Of a stretch of DNA of 64,000 bases, positions 8,467-20,526 are shown one piece after another. The notes beneath the pieces are model-generated. The model was not told the DNA's origin, searched no databases, and saw only the letters and a list, made by a program, of their open reading frames with translations. How positions within the stretch are numbered: position 1 is the stretch's first letter; the number at the start of each line of letters is the position of its first letter. The position numbers and the translations under genes are program-made. Origin of the DNA: Streptomyces bungoensis (GTDB lineage Bacteria; Actinomycetota; Actinomycetes; Streptomycetales; Streptomycetaceae). The stretch is from the NCBI RefSeq assembly GCF_001514215.1, contig NZ_KQ948851.1:615434-679433 (forward strand), given 5' to 3'.

Positions 8467-9636
8467 ATGACCACCGCTCCTGATTCCGCTTCCGCCAGGC
8501 CGACCGCTCCGGCCACCGGTCGCGGCATCTCGTGGCACCGCATCCGCACGTCAATGACCCGCAAGGAATGGGTGAGCGTCGGCGGAATGGCCGCGTTCAT
8601 CCTGGCGCTGCATGTCATCGGCTGGTTCACGCTCGTGGCGATCGTCGCCCCGGAGCACTACAGCCTCGGCACGAGGACCTTCGGCATAGGTATCGGAGTC
8701 ACCGCGTACACCCTGGGCATGCGGCACGCCTTCGACGCCGACCACATCGCCGCTATCGACAACACGACCCGCAAGCTGATGAACGAGGGCCAGCGCCCGA
8801 TGTCGGTCGGCTTCTGGTTCTCCCTGGGGCACTCGTCGATCGTCTTCGCGCTCGCTTTCCTGCTGTCTCTGGGAGTCAAAGCGCTGGCAGGCCCGGTCGA
8901 GAACGACAACTCCACGCTGCACAGCATCACCGGCTGGATCGGTACGACCGTCTCGGGCACCTTTCTCTACGTCATCGCGATCATCAACATCGTGATCATG
9001 GCGGGTATCTGGAAGGTGTTCCGGCAGATGCGCACCGGCCACTTCGACGAGGCGGCCCTGGAGGAGCAGCTCAACAACCGCGGCTTCATGAACCGCCTCC
9101 TTGGCCGCCTGATGAAGTCGATCACCAAGCCCTGGCAGATGTACCCCCTGGGCCTGCTTTTCGGTCTCGGCTTCGACACCGCCACCGAGATCGCGCTCCT
9201 CGTCCTCGCCGGCTCGGGCGCCGCCTCCGGCCTGCCCTGGTACGCCATCCTGTGCCTGCCGATCCTGTTCGCGGCCGGCATGTCCCTGCTTGACACCATC
9301 GACGGCTCGTTCATGAACTTCGCCTACGGCTGGGCGTTCTCCAAGCCGGTCCGCAAGGTCTACTACAACCTCACCATCACCGGCCTGTCCGTCGCCGTCG
9401 CCCTGATCATCGGCACCGTCGAACTTCTCGGTCTGGTAGCCGAGAAGGCGGACCTGCACGGCGCGTTCTGGGACTGGATCTCCGGACTCGACCTCAACAT
9501 CATCGGCTACGTCATCGTCGGCCTGTTCTTCGCCACCTGGGCCGTCGCCCTGGTGGTGTGGAAGGTCGGCCGCATCGAGGAGAAGTGGACGGCCGGCCTG
9601 GCCCAGCCGGCCACGGCTCAGGAGCACGGCGAGTAG
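8467..9636 (+). CDS. nicT: NiCoT-family nickel/cobalt permease
   Basis: A 389-residue membrane transporter of the NiCoT (HoxN/NixA/NhlF) family, bringing Ni2+ and/or Co2+ across the cytoplasmic membrane. The family signature RHAFDADHIAAIDN is present, along with FSLGHSSIVF and LLFGLGFDTATEI. Eight hydrophobic helices are visible, with a charged cytoplasmic loop in the middle. Metal preference cannot be read from the sequence, but the flanking cob genes suggest cobalt and the Nur-type operator suggests nickel-responsive control. It is convergent with cobIJ, from which it is separated by a shared terminator. Confidence 0.95.
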   Translation: MTTAPDSASARPTAPATGRGISWHRIRTSMTRKEWVSVGGMAAFILALHVIGWFTLVAIVAPEHYSLGTRTFGIGIGVTAYTLGMRHAFDADHIAAIDNTTRKLMNEGQRPMSVGFWFSLGHSSIVFALAFLLSLGVKALAGPVENDNSTLHSITGWIGTTVSGTFLYVIAIINIVIMAGIWKVFRQMRTGHFDEAALEEQLNNRGFMNRLLGRLMKSITKPWQMYPLGLLFGLGFDTATEIALLVLAGSGAASGLPWYAILCLPILFAAGMSLLDTIDGSFMNFAYGWAFSKPVRKVYYNLTITGLSVAVALIIGTVELLGLVAEKADLHGAFWDWISGLDLNIIGYVIVGLFFATWAVALVVWKVGRIEEKWTAGLAQPATAQEHGE

Positions 9637-9644
9637 AGCAGGAG

Positions 9645-9673
9645 GCGGTGCCGCCCGCACGGCGCGGCACCGC
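9645..9673. terminator. Bidirectional terminator between nicT and cobIJ
   Basis: Perfect 10-bp inverted repeat GCGGTGCCGC / GCGGCACCGC with a 9-base loop, in the 42-base gap between the convergent nicT and cobIJ stop codons. No U-run, as is usual in Streptomyces. Confidence 0.75.
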
Positions 9674-9678
9674 TCACC

Positions 9679-11166
9679 TCACGCCTGCGGATACCGGCGG
9701 GGCGTCCAGACGATCTCCTCGCCGTCTCCGCGCCGCACCACCTGGGTCTGCGAGGAACCGACCAGCAGGATCGTGCGCATGTCGACCTCGGCGGGATCCA
9801 GCTCACCCAGCCGCACGATCCGCACCCGCTCACCCGGGCCGCCGACGTCCCGGGCTACCACCACCGGAGTGCCGGGCGCCCGGTACTCCAGCAGCAGCTC
9901 CTGCGCCTTGCCCACCTGCCAGGTACGGCTGCGCGAACCAGGGTTGTACAGGGCCAGGACCAGGTCCGCCGAGGCCGCTGCCCGCAGTCGCTCCGCGATG
10001 ACCTCCCACGGCTTGAGCCGGTCGGAGAGGGAGAGGGCGGCGTAGTCGTGTCCGAGCGGGGCGCCGGCCCGTGCCGCGGCAGCGTTGGCGGCGGTCACGC
10101 CCGGCAGCACGCGCACCGGCACATCCAGGTGCTCGGGCTGCGACGCCACCTCCAGCACGGCGGTGGCCATCGCGAACACACCCGGGTCGCCGCCGGAGAC
10201 CACGGCCACCCGCCGCCCCTTGCGGGCCAGTTGCAGCGCGAACTCGGCGCGCTCGGCCTCCACGCGGTTGTCCGAGCCGTGCCGGGCCTGGCCCGCCCGC
10301 TCGGGCACCCGGTCCAGGTAGGTGGTGTAGCCGACCAGATCGTCGGCGGCGGCCAGCGCGCCCCGCGTCTCGGGTGTCAGCCACAGCGGACCGGCCGGCC
10401 CCGTCCCGACCACCACCACCTCGCCCCGCTCCCGTACAGGCCGCTCGGCGTCCACCTGACTGGGCAGCACGGCCACCGAGAAGTACGGCACCGACTCCGC
10501 GTCCACCGCCGCGAGTTCGGCGACGCGCTCCTTGCTCATGGTGGCCCGTTCCACATAACGGGCCTCGGCCAGGCGTCCCGAAGTCTCCAGCGCGCGGCGC
10601 ACCTTGGGGAAGGTGCGGCCGAGCTTCATCACCACCGCGGCGTCCGTCGTGGCCAGGCGAGCGGTCAGCTCCTCCTCGGGCAGGGTGCCCGGCAGGATCG
10701 TCAGCACCTCCTCGCCCTCGGCAAGCGGTGCGCCCAGGCGGGCCGCAGCGGCCGACACGGAGGTGACGCCGGGGATGACCTCGGTGTCGTAGCGGTCGAC
10801 GAGCCGCTTGTGCATGTGCATGTAGGAGCCGTAGAAGAGCGGATCGCCCTCGGCGAGTACGGCCACGGTGCGCCCGGCGTCGAGGTGGGCCGCGAGTCTG
10901 GCCGATGCCTCGGCGTAGAACTCCTCCATGGCGCCCTTGTAGCCGCCGGGATGGTCGGTGGTCTCCGTCGTGACCGGGTAGACCAGTGCTTCCTCGATGT
11001 GGTCTTCGCGGATGTGCCGCGCCGCGATCGACCGGGCGATGGACCGCCCGTGCCGGGCGCTGTGGTACGCGACCACGTCCGCCCCTGCGATGACCTCGAC
11101 GGCCCGTACGGTCATCAGGGAGGGATCACCGGGGCCCAGGCCGACCCCGTACAGCTTGCCGCTCAC
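9679..11166 (-). CDS. cobIJ: Precorrin-2 C20- / precorrin-3B C17-methyltransferase fusion
   Basis: A 495-residue fusion of two corrin methylases. Residues about 1-240 are CobI ([48 protein letters not shown]), which makes precorrin-3A. Residues about 248-495 are CobJ ([62 protein letters not shown]), which drives ring contraction at C17. CobI-CobJ fusions are common in actinobacteria. The GTG start overlaps the cobH stop by four bases, giving the order cobG-cobH-cobIJ in one transcript. Confidence 0.95.
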   Translation of the reverse strand: MSGKLYGVGLGPGDPSLMTVRAVEVIAGADVVAYHSARHGRSIARSIAARHIREDHIEEALVYPVTTETTDHPGGYKGAMEEFYAEASARLAAHLDAGRTVAVLAEGDPLFYGSYMHMHKRLVDRYDTEVIPGVTSVSAAAARLGAPLAEGEEVLTILPGTLPEEELTARLATTDAAVVMKLGRTFPKVRRALETSGRLAEARYVERATMSKERVAELAAVDAESVPYFSVAVLPSQVDAERPVRERGEVVVVGTGPAGPLWLTPETRGALAAADDLVGYTTYLDRVPERAGQARHGSDNRVEAERAEFALQLARKGRRVAVVSGGDPGVFAMATAVLEVASQPEHLDVPVRVLPGVTAANAAAARAGAPLGHDYAALSLSDRLKPWEVIAERLRAAASADLVLALYNPGSRSRTWQVGKAQELLLEYRAPGTPVVVARDVGGPGERVRIVRLGELDPAEVDMRTILLVGSSQTQVVRRGDGEEIVWTPRRYPQA

Positions 11167-11834
11167 TCTTCCTCGCTCGCGATCGCGTTGAGTGCGGCGG
11201 CCGCGATGGCGCTGCCACCGCGTCGGCCGCGGACCACCAGGTACTCCAGCCCGGAAGGATGCGCGGCCAAGGCGTCCTTGGACTCGGCCGCGCCGACGAA
11301 GCCGACCGGGACGCCGATGACGGCGGCGGGCCGGGGCGCGCCCTCCTCGATCATCTCCAGGAGGCGGAAGAGGGCGGTAGGGGCGTTGCCGACGGCAACG
11401 ACCGCGCCCTCCAGCCGGTCCCGCCACAGCTCCAGCGCCGCGGCGCTGCGCGTGGTGCCCAGCCGTTCGGCCAGCTCCGGGACGGCCGGGTCGGACAGGG
11501 TGCACAGGACGTCGTTCCCGGCGGGCAGCCGTTTGCGGGTCACGCCGCTGGCCACCATCTGCACGTCGCAGAGGATAGGGGCGCCGGCGCGCAGGGCCTC
11601 ACGGGCCCGGGCCACCACCGCGGGCGTGTAGGCCAGATCCTCGACCAGGTCGACCATCCCGCAGGCGTGGATCATGCGTACCGCGACCTGGCTGACATCG
11701 GCGGGCAGACGCGTGAGGTCCGCCTCGGCGCGGATGGTGGCGAAGGACTGGCGGTAGATCGCCGCTCCGTCCTTCTCGTAGACGTGGGTGGTCACGGTGC
11801 TCTTCTCACTGCTCTCGGTCGTCGTGCGGGTCAT
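11163..11834 (-). CDS. cobH: Precorrin-8X methylmutase
   Basis: CobH moves the methyl group from C11 to C12 of precorrin-8X, producing hydrogenobyrinate. The 223-residue protein shows [15 protein letters not shown], the [14 protein letters not shown] motif carrying the proposed active-site histidine, [11 protein letters not shown] and [12 protein letters not shown]. About 18 residues precede the domain. The ATG overlaps the cobG stop by four bases and the stop overlaps the cobIJ start by four. Confidence 0.95.
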   Translation of the reverse strand: MTRTTTESSEKSTVTTHVYEKDGAAIYRQSFATIRAEADLTRLPADVSQVAVRMIHACGMVDLVEDLAYTPAVVARAREALRAGAPILCDVQMVASGVTRKRLPAGNDVLCTLSDPAVPELAERLGTTRSAAALELWRDRLEGAVVAVGNAPTALFRLLEMIEEGAPRPAAVIGVPVGFVGAAESKDALAAHPSGLEYLVVRGRRGGSAIAAAALNAIASEEE

Positions 11835-13126
11835 GAGATGATCGCCGCCAGGGCGGCGCCCATCCGGGAAGGGTCTGCTGCGGAGGCGGTTCTCGTCTCA
11901 CCGCCTGCCGGGGCGACCGACAGGCGGTAACCGCCCTCCGGGGTCGCGAGCACGTCGACGTGCTCACCACTCGGGTGTCCGCAGCGCCGTGCACACCCGG
12001 ACCAGTACAGGGGGAGGGCGGGGCGGCCTGTCGCTTCGAGTGTGCGCGCCACGTCCGCCCGGACGTCGGCGTGTGCCTTGGCGCATCCGGGGCGGCCGAT
12101 GCAGGCGCCGACGCGGAGCCAGGGGGACGCGGGGTCGGTGACCAGTCCGGCCGCACGGAGACGCTCGAGCGACTCGGAGACTCGTGCAGCGGTGGCGGCC
12201 ACGGTGGGGACAACGACGCCACGCCAGGGGGTCAGCCGCAGCTCAGTGTCCGCGACCATCGTCAACGCCTCCCACTGGAGGGCCGAGAGCCGCCCCAAGG
12301 GAACGTGCGCGGACAAGGCTTCGCCCACGACTCCCGGGGCCGGCCCGTCGGCCGAACCGACCGGCTCGGGACCTTCATCGTGCGCGATGCCCGCGGCCGT
12401 CAGCCGATCACGTATCAGGCGGTCCAGCTCGCCTTCCGGCAGGGGGAGTTCTGAGACCCTCCAGGTGTGTGCCGTGTGCGATCGCGCGGCCTGAAGGAAC
12501 GTCTCGGCTGCCACCAGTGCTGCGAGCGGCGCGTCATCGACCGCCACGCGGACCGACCCGGGGGTGAGCCACGCCGCGCCGTCCCGTATCGCGCGCACCG
12601 TGACGTCGGCGCCGAGGCCGGCCACATCACCGCGCCCGTCGTCCAGAGCGAACAGGAACCGACCCGACAGACCCCGGGCGGCATCGCTCCCGCACAACGC
12701 GGCGTCCAGGGCCGTCAGCCATGGCCGCACGTCCCGCACGCCTTCGCCGTCCAGGCCGGACAGGGGCGAGGCGACGATGTTGCGCACCCGCTCGTGCTCC
12801 CGTGAGGGAAGCAGACCGGCCGCGTCCAACGCCTCCGCCAACTCCCCGCCACACCCGGCTGCCAGACCGCGCAGCTGCACGTTGCCGCGCGACGTCAGGT
12901 GCAGGTCGCCATCGCCCAGCCGCCGGGCGACGCGCCCGAGTGCTGCCGCCTGCCCGAGCGTCAGGACTCCACCGGGAAGCCGGACACGGGCAAGGGCCCC
13001 GTCGTCCGCCGCGTGCAGGCGCAGCGCTCCGGGGCAGGCGTCACCGCGCTCCCGTGTGGCCGGTGTGGCCTGGGGCGTTGGAGGAAGGGCTGCCGTGGGC
13101 ATGGCGGTGAGCATACCTACGATCAT
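11831..13126 (-). CDS. cobG: Precorrin-3B synthase CobG
   Basis: CobG is a nitrite/sulfite-reductase-like Fe-S flavin-free monooxygenase that hydroxylates precorrin-3A at C20 with ring lactone formation, an O2-dependent step. The 431-residue protein has two half-repeats of the ferredoxin-type domain and a four-cysteine cluster motif CIGRPGC ... CARRC near residues 345-395, as in siroheme/4Fe-4S proteins. Early methionines at codons 1, 5 and 9 are all possible starts; none has a strong ribosome-binding site. It is the first gene of the leftward cobG-cobH-cobIJ operon and is divergent from riboswitch-led cobN. Confidence 0.92.
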   Translation of the reverse strand: MIVGMLTAMPTAALPPTPQATPATRERGDACPGALRLHAADDGALARVRLPGGVLTLGQAAALGRVARRLGDGDLHLTSRGNVQLRGLAAGCGGELAEALDAAGLLPSREHERVRNIVASPLSGLDGEGVRDVRPWLTALDAALCGSDAARGLSGRFLFALDDGRGDVAGLGADVTVRAIRDGAAWLTPGSVRVAVDDAPLAALVAAETFLQAARSHTAHTWRVSELPLPEGELDRLIRDRLTAAGIAHDEGPEPVGSADGPAPGVVGEALSAHVPLGRLSALQWEALTMVADTELRLTPWRGVVVPTVAATAARVSESLERLRAAGLVTDPASPWLRVGACIGRPGCAKAHADVRADVARTLEATGRPALPLYWSGCARRCGHPSGEHVDVLATPEGGYRLSVAPAGGETRTASAADPSRMGAALAAIIS

Positions 13127-13169
13127 GGGCGATGTATGCCCCGCGCTGTTCCAGTGACCCTTACTATGC

Positions 13170-13330
13170 TCCCCAGTGGATCACCCGGTCCACGAACCGC
13201 CATCACGGCGACAGGAGAGGAAGCCGGTGCGAATCCGGCGCGGTCCCGCCACTGTGATCTCGGCCTCCCCAGGCCGGGTGAGCCAGGAACTCCCCTCCCT
13301 CGCCCTCGGCTTGGTCCGAGGGGGAGACCC
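13170..13330 (+). promoter_or_regulatory. Cobalamin (B12) riboswitch upstream of cobN
   Basis: The conserved core at 13219-13257 (GGAAGCCGGTGCGAATCC, then GGTCCCGCCACTGTGA) is the hallmark of the cobalamin riboswitch, including the GCCACTG B12-box element. Downstream, GCCAGGAACTCCCC gives the closing strand of the aptamer. Overlapping it is a hairpin, CCCTCGG / CCGAGGG (13303-13322) with a flanking CTCCCC / GGGGAG pair, which could be the expression platform. Coordinates of the outer helices are approximate. It should repress cobN when adenosylcobalamin is plentiful. Confidence 0.93.
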
Positions 13331-13378
13331 ATTCCGACACCGCCCGGGGCGCGGACCCCGAGGAAGGCCAGGCGACGC

Positions 13379-17008
<3,630 letters not shown>

Positions 17009-17012
17009 GAGC

Positions 17013-17045
17013 TTATTGCGAATGACTCGCAATAACGGCTAGATT
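17013..17045 (+). promoter_or_regulatory. Orphan Nur-type operator with overlapping promoter
   Basis: TTATTGC-GAATGACTC-GCAATAA (17013-17035), perfect 7-bp arms. It overlaps a housekeeping-type promoter: TTGCGA (17016-17021), 18-bp spacer, TAGATT (17040-17045). It starts four bases after the cobN stop codon. No protein gene follows before the 3' end of the convergent regulator gene. Confidence 0.7.
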
Positions 17046-17051
17046 CGATGA

Positions 17052-17155
17052 AGGTCGGCCGGCTGGGGTGCTGAAGCGGTACCCCGCCATCGGCCGGGTG
17101 CGGGACGTCGTCATGCCTTGACAGCGTCCGTTCCGACGGCGGCGTCCCGCACCCG
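17052..17155 (+). ncRNA. Candidate Nur-regulated small RNA
   Basis: Inferred transcript of about 105 nt, from the promoter at 17016-17045 to the hairpin at 17096-17154. It has an internal GGGGT/ACCCC helix (about 17064-17084) and no credible coding sequence: the only ATG near the predicted start gives eight codons. Support is purely structural and positional. It could also be just a leader-less spacer holding a terminator for both neighbours. Confidence 0.35.
17096..17154. terminator. Strong hairpin between cobN and the Fur-like regulator
   Basis: A 12-bp perfect stem GGGTGCGGGACG / CGTCCCGCACCC (17096-17107 with 17143-17154). The 35-base interior contains a small CCGTTCCGACGG hairpin. It lies 15 bases past the stop of the leftward regulator gene and about 90 bases past cobN, so it can terminate both, or the candidate small RNA. 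Confidence 0.7.
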
Positions 17156-17169
17156 TGACGGAAACTCAC

Positions 17170-17619
17170 TTACGTGCTGCATCGCGAACACCGGCCGTAC
17201 AGCAGCAGCGAGCCTCCTGCACCGGCATGCAGTCCGGTCAGTTCGGTGATCCGTTCCACGGCTTCACTCATCTGAGCGATCGCGACATCCTGTACGCGGC
17301 CACACTCCTCACACACGACGTGATGGTGCGGGACGGAACTGACGCCGTAGCGCTTGGGGCCCGGGCCGAGCACGGCGTGCGCCAGGCCCACCTCCGTGAA
17401 GATCTCCAGGGTCCGATAGACGGTCGCCTGATCGAACGGCAGACCCATCTCCTGCAGTTGAGCGCAGACTTCGGCGGTGGACACATGCTGCCCGGACGCG
17501 GACAGCAGCCTCAAGGTGCACAGCCTGCTCGCGGTGCAGCGCAGGCCGTGGCGTCGCAGCAGTACCGAGTGGTCCGGTGTCGCCGCGCCGTGCTGTGCTG
17601 ACGGCGGGGTCATGGTCAC
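17170..17619 (-). CDS. nur: Fur-family metalloregulator, Nur-like
   Basis: A 149-residue Fur-superfamily repressor with a winged-helix domain (about 15-85; DQATVYRTLEIFTEVGLAH) and a metal/dimerisation domain with PHHHVVCEECGRVQDV and a C-terminal YGRCSRC. The GTG start is chosen over an ATG two codons later because AAGGAAGG lies seven bases ahead of it. Divergent from sodF, with an operator in the shared region, and close to nickel import genes; Nur controls such targets in S. coelicolor. The HHH...CxxC arrangement is not identical to characterised Nur, so it could be a paralogue sensing another metal. Confidence 0.7.
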   Translation of the reverse strand: MTMTPPSAQHGAATPDHSVLLRRHGLRCTASRLCTLRLLSASGQHVSTAEVCAQLQEMGLPFDQATVYRTLEIFTEVGLAHAVLGPGPKRYGVSSVPHHHVVCEECGRVQDVAIAQMSEAVERITELTGLHAGAGGSLLLYGRCSRCST

Positions 17620-17754
17620 GTGTCTGCCTTCCTTGCCGCCGCCGAGAAGTCCGGATCGCGGACTGCCAGCCCCCGGCCGGCGGCGCGACATGGGGGAGGG
17701 GGTCCTAGGTCCAACGCCTGATCGCAAGGTACCGTTCTTACTGCTAGCGTGCAC

Positions 17755-17774
17755 CTGCATACGATTCGCAATAA
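17755..17774. promoter_or_regulatory. Nur-type operator of sodF
   Basis: CTGCAT-ACGAT-TCGCAA followed by TAA: the same TGC-N9-GCA core. It begins about 38 bases before the sodF ATG and just after a TAGCGT -10-like hexamer (17745-17750), so it would cover the transcription start, as expected for repression of sodF by nickel-bound Nur. Confidence 0.75.
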
Positions 17775-17792
17775 CGTCGGAGGACGTTGGAC

Positions 17793-18440
17793 ATGGCGCT
17801 TTACACGCTCCCGGAACTTCCGTACGACTACTCGGCGCTCGCCCCGGTCATCAGCCCGGAGATCATCGAGCTGCACCACGACAAGCACCACGCGGCGTAC
17901 GTGAAGGGTGCGAACGACACCCTGGAGCAGCTGGCCGAGGCACGGGACAAGGAGTCGTGGAGCTCGATCAACGGCCTGGAGAAGAACCTGGCCTTCCACC
18001 TGTCCGGCCACATCCTGCACAGCATCTACTGGCAGAACATGACCGGCCCGAAGGACGGCGGCGGCGAGCCGCTGGCCCAGGACGGCGTCGGCGACCTGGC
18101 GGACGCGATCACCGAGTCCTTCGGTTCCTTCGCCGGCTTCAAGGCCCAGCTGACCAAAGCCGCCGCCACCACACAGGGCTCCGGCTGGGGCGTCCTGGCG
18201 TACGAGCCGCTGAGCGGCCGGCTGATCGTCGAGCAGGTCTACGACCACCAGGGCAACGTCGGCCAGGGCTCCACCCCGATCCTGGTCTTCGACGCCTGGG
18301 AGCACGCCTTCTACCTCCAGTACAAGAACCAGAAGGTCGACTTCATCGACGCGATGTGGGCCGTCGTCAACTGGCAGGACGTGGCCAAGCGCTACGCCGC
18401 CGCCAAGGAGCGCGGCGACAGCCTGCTGCTCAAGCCGTGA
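17793..18440 (+). CDS. sodF: Iron superoxide dismutase
   Basis: A 215-residue Fe/Mn-family superoxide dismutase. Metal ligands are recognisable: His in [12 protein letters not shown], His in [10 protein letters not shown], and Asp/His in [13 protein letters not shown]. In Streptomyces this enzyme is made when nickel is too scarce for the Ni-type SodN, through Nur repression. The ATG ([10 protein letters not shown]) is preceded by GGAGG nine bases away; a TTG two codons upstream is rejected as too close. Downstream lies a 3' UTR with features of an sRNA precursor. Confidence 0.95.
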   Translation: MALYTLPELPYDYSALAPVISPEIIELHHDKHHAAYVKGANDTLEQLAEARDKESWSSINGLEKNLAFHLSGHILHSIYWQNMTGPKDGGGEPLAQDGVGDLADAITESFGSFAGFKAQLTKAAATTQGSGWGVLAYEPLSGRLIVEQVYDHQGNVGQGSTPILVFDAWEHAFYLQYKNQKVDFIDAMWAVVNWQDVAKRYAAAKERGDSLLLKP

Positions 18441-18550
18441 TGCCGTAGCCGCGCCGCACAGACGTCCTGCTCGTGATCGTCTTCTCACCCTTCACGGAGC
18501 AGGCGGTACAAGGGAAGGCTCCCGCAGGCCCGATGCCTGCGGGAGCCTTC
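18441..18550 (+). ncRNA. Candidate s-SodF small RNA from the sodF 3' UTR
   Basis: In S. coelicolor the sodF 3' UTR is processed into s-SodF, an RNA that base-pairs with sodN mRNA and prevents its expression. Here the 3' UTR ends in a 15-bp terminator and contains the pyrimidine-rich CTTCTCACCCTTCAC (18481-18495), whose complement contains a GAAGGGTGA Shine-Dalgarno-like tract. That is the layout expected for an antisense to a ribosome-binding site. sodN itself is not in the window, so pairing cannot be checked. Confidence 0.5.
18515..18549 (+). terminator. sodF terminator
   Basis: Perfect 15-bp stem AAGGCTCCCGCAGGC / GCCTGCGGGAGCCTT with a five-base CCGAT loop, followed by CCTGTT. It is one of the strongest hairpins in the window and would protect the 3' end of a sodF-derived small RNA. 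Confidence 0.9.
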
Positions 18551-18588
18551 CTGTTACAGAGGCCGGCGCGGGGGGCTGTGGTGCGGGC

Positions 18589-18912
18589 TCAGGCGGTGGT
18601 GAACCGCAGCTCGGGCCGTTCCCAAGGGACCTTCGGTGGTGAGGGGGCAACGGTTCCCACTCGCTCAGCGCCCAGGCGTCGGTAGAACTCCTCGGCGGGG
18701 GACGGGAGACCACCCGCACCTCGGTCAGGCCGGCGGCCCGGGCCTGGCGGATAGTGTGCTCGATGAGGAGCCGGCCGACGCCCCTGCCCTGAACGTCGTC
18801 GGCCATGAACGCCCAGCTCCGGGGGCTGTTCCAGCAGGGCGTAGAAGCCCTGAGGGCGTTCGGCCGTATCGACGGCCACGAAAGCCCGGTGTCTGGCGAT
18901 GTAGTCGGGGGG
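18589..18912 (-). pseudogene. C-terminal part of a GNAT acetyltransferase gene split by an IS110 element
   Basis: Reading leftwards: PPDYIARHRAFVAVD...GFYALLEQPPEL, then a frame change to MADDVQGRGVGRLLIEHTIRQARAAGLTEVRVVS, then another to AEEFYRRLGAERVG and the stop. GRGVGRLL is the acetyl-CoA loop. Single-base deletions at both junctions break the frame. The N-terminal part lies on the far side of the insertion sequence (20393-20526). Confidence 0.8.
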
Positions 18913-20392
18913 TGCCTCTATGTCTTTCGTCAAGCGAGGCGTGGGGTTCTGGGTTCGTAGAAGGTGCCGTCGCGGAGCATCGCGAACAGCACGTTGACCC
19001 GTTGTCGGGCCAGGCGGAGAAGTGCCTGGGTGTGGGTCTTTCCGCGGGCCCGGCATCGGTCGTAGTAGGTGCGGGAGGCGGGGTCGTGCAGCGCGGCGAA
19101 CGCGGAGAGGAACATCGCGCGTTTCAGGACGCGGTTGCCGCCGCGGGGTGCGTGTTCGCCGTGGATCGAGGTCCCGGACGACTTCGTGGTCGGCGCAAGG
19201 CCGGCGTAGGAGGCCAGGTGGGCGGCGGTGGGGAAGCTGGTGCCGTCGCCGACGGTGACCAGCAGGGTGGCGGCGGTCCTGACGCCGACGCCGGGCAGCG
19301 ACGTCAGGACCTTGGAAAGAGGGTGTGCCTCCAGCAGGGCTGTGATCTGGGCTTCTGTGGCCCGGCGTTGTTCGTGGACGGCGCTGAGGGAGCGGGCCAG
19401 GGAGGGAATGACGATGTCGAGGGTGCCGGTGCCCGGGACGACGACGGTCTGCTCGTCGAGGGCGTCGAAGACGTCGTCGATCAGCCGCGTGGCCATGCGC
19501 GGGGCCTTGGGGCGGATCACCTCGACGAGTTTGCGGCGGCCGGCTTTTCGCAGGGCGGCTGGGGATCCGTAGCGTTCGAGGAGCCAGGTGACGGCCTGGT
19601 GGTCGAGCCGGGGGCCGAGGACTCGTTCCAGGGACGGGTGGAACTGGGTGAGCAGGCCGCGGATCCTGTTGCTGGTGCGGGTGGCCTCGGCGGCCAGGTC
19701 CTGGTCGAAGCCGACGAGGACCGTGAGTTCAGCGGTGATCTCGTCGGTGAGTTCCAGCGAGCGCAGGGTGTGCGGCATGGTGCGGGCCGCGTCGGCGATC
19801 ACGGCCGCGTCGCGGGCGTCGGTCTTCGCCTCGCCCGGGTAGAGGTCGGCGATCCGCCGCATCGACAGGCCGGGCAGGTAGGCGACCTTGCAGCCGGCAT
19901 CCCGGGCCACCGTCAGCGGCAGGGCGCCGATCGAGGCGGGCTGGTCCACGATCACCAGGACGGTGCCGAACTTGGTCTTCAGCTTCTCGAAGACGTCCCG
20001 CAGTTTCGGCTCGGTGTTCGGCAGCTGCTTGTCGAAGACCTTCTTGCCGCCCGGGGTGAGTCCGTGGCCGTGGTGGTGGCTCTTGCCGACGTCCAGGCCC
20101 AGGAAGACGCCTATCTCGTCGCTGTCGTTCAAGCCGTCCTCCGATGCGGGGTTGTGCGGTGCTGGCCGGGGCGTTGGCGTCGTGCGCGCATCCACGTTAT
20201 GCAGACCTGCCGCCTGCGAAAGGCCGGGCGTTGCGCTCGGCCGGGCGGTAGTCAGACCTCTCATCAGCGTCTCCAACGGCGCCTCTCGGGCCCGGTGGCA
20301 CCACCCCCCAGGTCATGCCCTCGACAGGGGGGAACAGCCATGCCGGGCCCGGAGGCCAGCGATCCTCTTGCAGGACCGCGGAAAACATAACG
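18911..20392 (-). mobile_element. IS110-family insertion sequence
   Basis: About 1.48 kb. The ends are placed where GNAT coding similarity stops on each side: left flank CCCCCCGACTAC, right flank GGGTCCCCCG (gene orientation). The exact base is blurred by the run of C. It holds one transposase gene. About 260 bases of non-coding DNA upstream of that gene (20133-20392) is the position where IS110 members encode their bridge RNA. No terminal inverted repeats are evident, as expected for the family. Confidence 0.75.
18930..20132 (-). CDS. IS110-family transposase (DEDD recombinase)
   Basis: A 400-residue transposase. The N-terminal RuvC-like domain carries the acidic residues in IGVFLGLDVGKS, LVIVDQPAS and KTDARDAAVIADAA. 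The C-terminal Transposase_20 domain has LTSLPGVGVRTAATLL and the serine-containing tail with APRGGNRVLKRAMFLSA. The frame is open further upstream, but the TTG start has GGAGG five bases ahead and gives the normal family length. It appears intact. Only weakly similar to the second IS110 protein at 28570. Confidence 0.92.
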   Translation of the reverse strand: MNDSDEIGVFLGLDVGKSHHHGHGLTPGGKKVFDKQLPNTEPKLRDVFEKLKTKFGTVLVIVDQPASIGALPLTVARDAGCKVAYLPGLSMRRIADLYPGEAKTDARDAAVIADAARTMPHTLRSLELTDEITAELTVLVGFDQDLAAEATRTSNRIRGLLTQFHPSLERVLGPRLDHQAVTWLLERYGSPAALRKAGRRKLVEVIRPKAPRMATRLIDDVFDALDEQTVVVPGTGTLDIVIPSLARSLSAVHEQRRATEAQITALLEAHPLSKVLTSLPGVGVRTAATLLVTVGDGTSFPTAAHLASYAGLAPTTKSSGTSIHGEHAPRGGNRVLKRAMFLSAFAALHDPASRTYYDRCRARGKTHTQALLRLARQRVNVLFAMLRDGTFYEPRTPRLA

Positions 20393-20526
20393 GGGGACCC
20401 GGTAGCCGGAGATGATCGAGGCGTATGGTCCCCGGCAGGCGCCGGAGTCTGGATCAGGCTGGTGAGGCGGTCTGCGTCCTGCGCGACGCCGCGCTTGATG
20501 GTCGTGGACTGCATCCGTTTACTCAT
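20393..20526 (-). pseudogene. N-terminal part of the split GNAT gene
   Basis: Starts MSKRMQSTTIKRGVAQDADRL, a typical GNAT first strand and helix, then loses frame near codon 30; the alternate frame continues as GPYASIISGYRV to the IS boundary. The ATG overlaps the nikE stop by eight bases, so it was the sixth gene of the nickel importer operon. Confidence 0.7.

Noticed and set aside
12899..13378. A 160-codon N-terminal extension of cobN
   Set aside because: It runs through the cobalamin riboswitch and the antisense of cobG, and CobN similarity starts at 13379.
17048..17074. Eight-codon peptide MKVGRLGC as a leader peptide
   Set aside because: Its ATG is only three bases past the -10, upstream of the likely start of transcription, and there is no ribosome-binding site.
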